Source of the DNA: Campylobacteraceae bacterium
GTDB lineage: Bacteria; Campylobacterota; Campylobacteria; Campylobacterales; Sulfurospirillaceae
Direction: 5' to 3'
Assembly (NCBI GenBank): GCA_027055635.1
Contig: JALUMZ010000291.1
Span: forward strand, 1 to 6,300
Length of the DNA: 6,300 nt
A program made the position numbers and the translations under genes. This document shows, piece after piece, positions 5,965 through 6,300 of the stretch (position 1 is its first letter; every line of letters starts with the position of its first letter). The notes below the pieces were generated by a model. That model was given only the letters and a program-made list of their open reading frames with translations. It had not been told where the DNA came from and did not search any database.

Positions 5965-6300
5965 ATGCAGATTAATGCTAAAAAAGTTGATGATGCAAAT
6001 GCAGTTGTAGATGCAAAGATACCTGCACAGATGCTAGAAAAAAAAGAGGATAAAATCGCGGCAGAGGCTGCTAAGAATATGCAGGTTGATGGTTTTAGAA
6101 AAGGAAAAGTTCCTGTACATGTAGTTAAAGCTAGACATGGTGAGCAGATAAAGCAAGATGCAGAACAAGAGGCGTTAAAAGAGCTTTTTGAGCTTGCATT
6201 AAAAGAGTTGGATGCAACAGCAGATATGATGGTGGGAGAGCCTACTATCTCAAAATTTGATAAAAGTGATGATGGCATAGATGTAGAGATTAAAGTATCT
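5965..6300 (+). CDS. tig: Trigger factor, N-terminal part (cut by window end)
   Basis: Ribosome-associated chaperone that binds near the tunnel exit and shields nascent chains; full-length proteins also have a peptidyl-prolyl isomerase domain and a large C-terminal substrate-binding domain. The 112 codons visible here remain open to the last base and cover the ribosome-binding domain only. The diagnostic GFRKGKVP loop is at residues 43-50, with F44-R45-K46 at the same positions as in E. coli. It is followed by the conserved region in which VKARHGEQIKQDAEQEAL matches the family pattern. The ATG has AAGGA (5954-5958) six bases upstream. The gene diverges from folE, as I remember for Campylobacter jejuni, where clpP and def follow tig; those would lie beyond this window. 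Confidence 0.93.
   Translation, partial: MQINAKKVDDANAVVDAKIPAQMLEKKEDKIAAEAAKNMQVDGFRKGKVPVHVVKARHGEQIKQDAEQEALKELFELALKELDATADMMVGEPTISKFDKSDDGIDVEIKVS

Noticed and set aside
5931..6278. Minus-strand 115-codon open frame rich in Ser, Ala and Phe
   Set aside because: It is the reverse complement of trigger factor, whose plus-strand frame carries GFRKGKVP and a good ribosome site.
1..6300. Mobile element, CRISPR array, tRNA/rRNA, riboswitch or hidden new system
   Set aside because: I found no transposase or integrase, no terminal inverted repeats, no regularly spaced repeats and no cloverleaf. All gaps are under 140 bases, and every long coding region is an intact gene of a recognised family.

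Overview
The window looks like ordinary chromosomal core DNA from a member of the Campylobacterota (former Epsilonproteobacteria), most likely close to Sulfurimonas. Four things point there: AT-rich sequence; a DUF3373-type outer-membrane protein, a family I know mainly from this phylum; a NIF-type NifS/NifU pair used as the general Fe-S assembly system; and a divergent tig / folE-fliI arrangement that matches my memory of Campylobacter jejuni (Cj0193c-Cj0194-Cj0195).

Layout from left to right: (1) 71-1591 (+), a monocistronic-looking secreted outer-membrane beta-barrel protein with an N-terminal coiled coil. (2) 1599-1631, a strong hairpin with A/T tracts on both sides that can serve as terminator for both converging transcripts. 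(3) 5828 down to 1635, four minus-strand genes read right to left: folE (GTP cyclohydrolase I), fliI (flagellar export ATPase), nifS (cysteine desulfurase) and nifU (three-domain Fe-S scaffold). folE and fliI overlap by one base (TAATG). fliI and nifS are separated by about 94 bases with no evident terminator. nifS and nifU are 33 bases apart. (4) 5829-5964, a divergent promoter region with a clear TATAAT box for folE and, on the plus strand, a 15-codon ORF with a perfect AGGAGG just before tig. (5) 5965-6300 (+), the N-terminal 112 residues of trigger factor, cut by the window end.

How the genes work together: NifS removes sulfur from cysteine and passes it to NifU, which builds and hands on Fe-S clusters. 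FolE supplies the first pterin intermediate for folate (and usually 7-deazaguanine) synthesis. FliI drives export of flagellar subunits, and trigger factor binds nascent chains at the ribosome. These are mostly separate housekeeping functions sharing a transcript. I see no mobile element, CRISPR array, tRNA or rRNA, defence system or biosynthetic cluster, and no convincing new biological system. The points most worth a second look are the tiny ORF before tig, the folE-fliI coupling, the repeats before nifS, the nifS start choice, and the uncharacterised outer-membrane protein.
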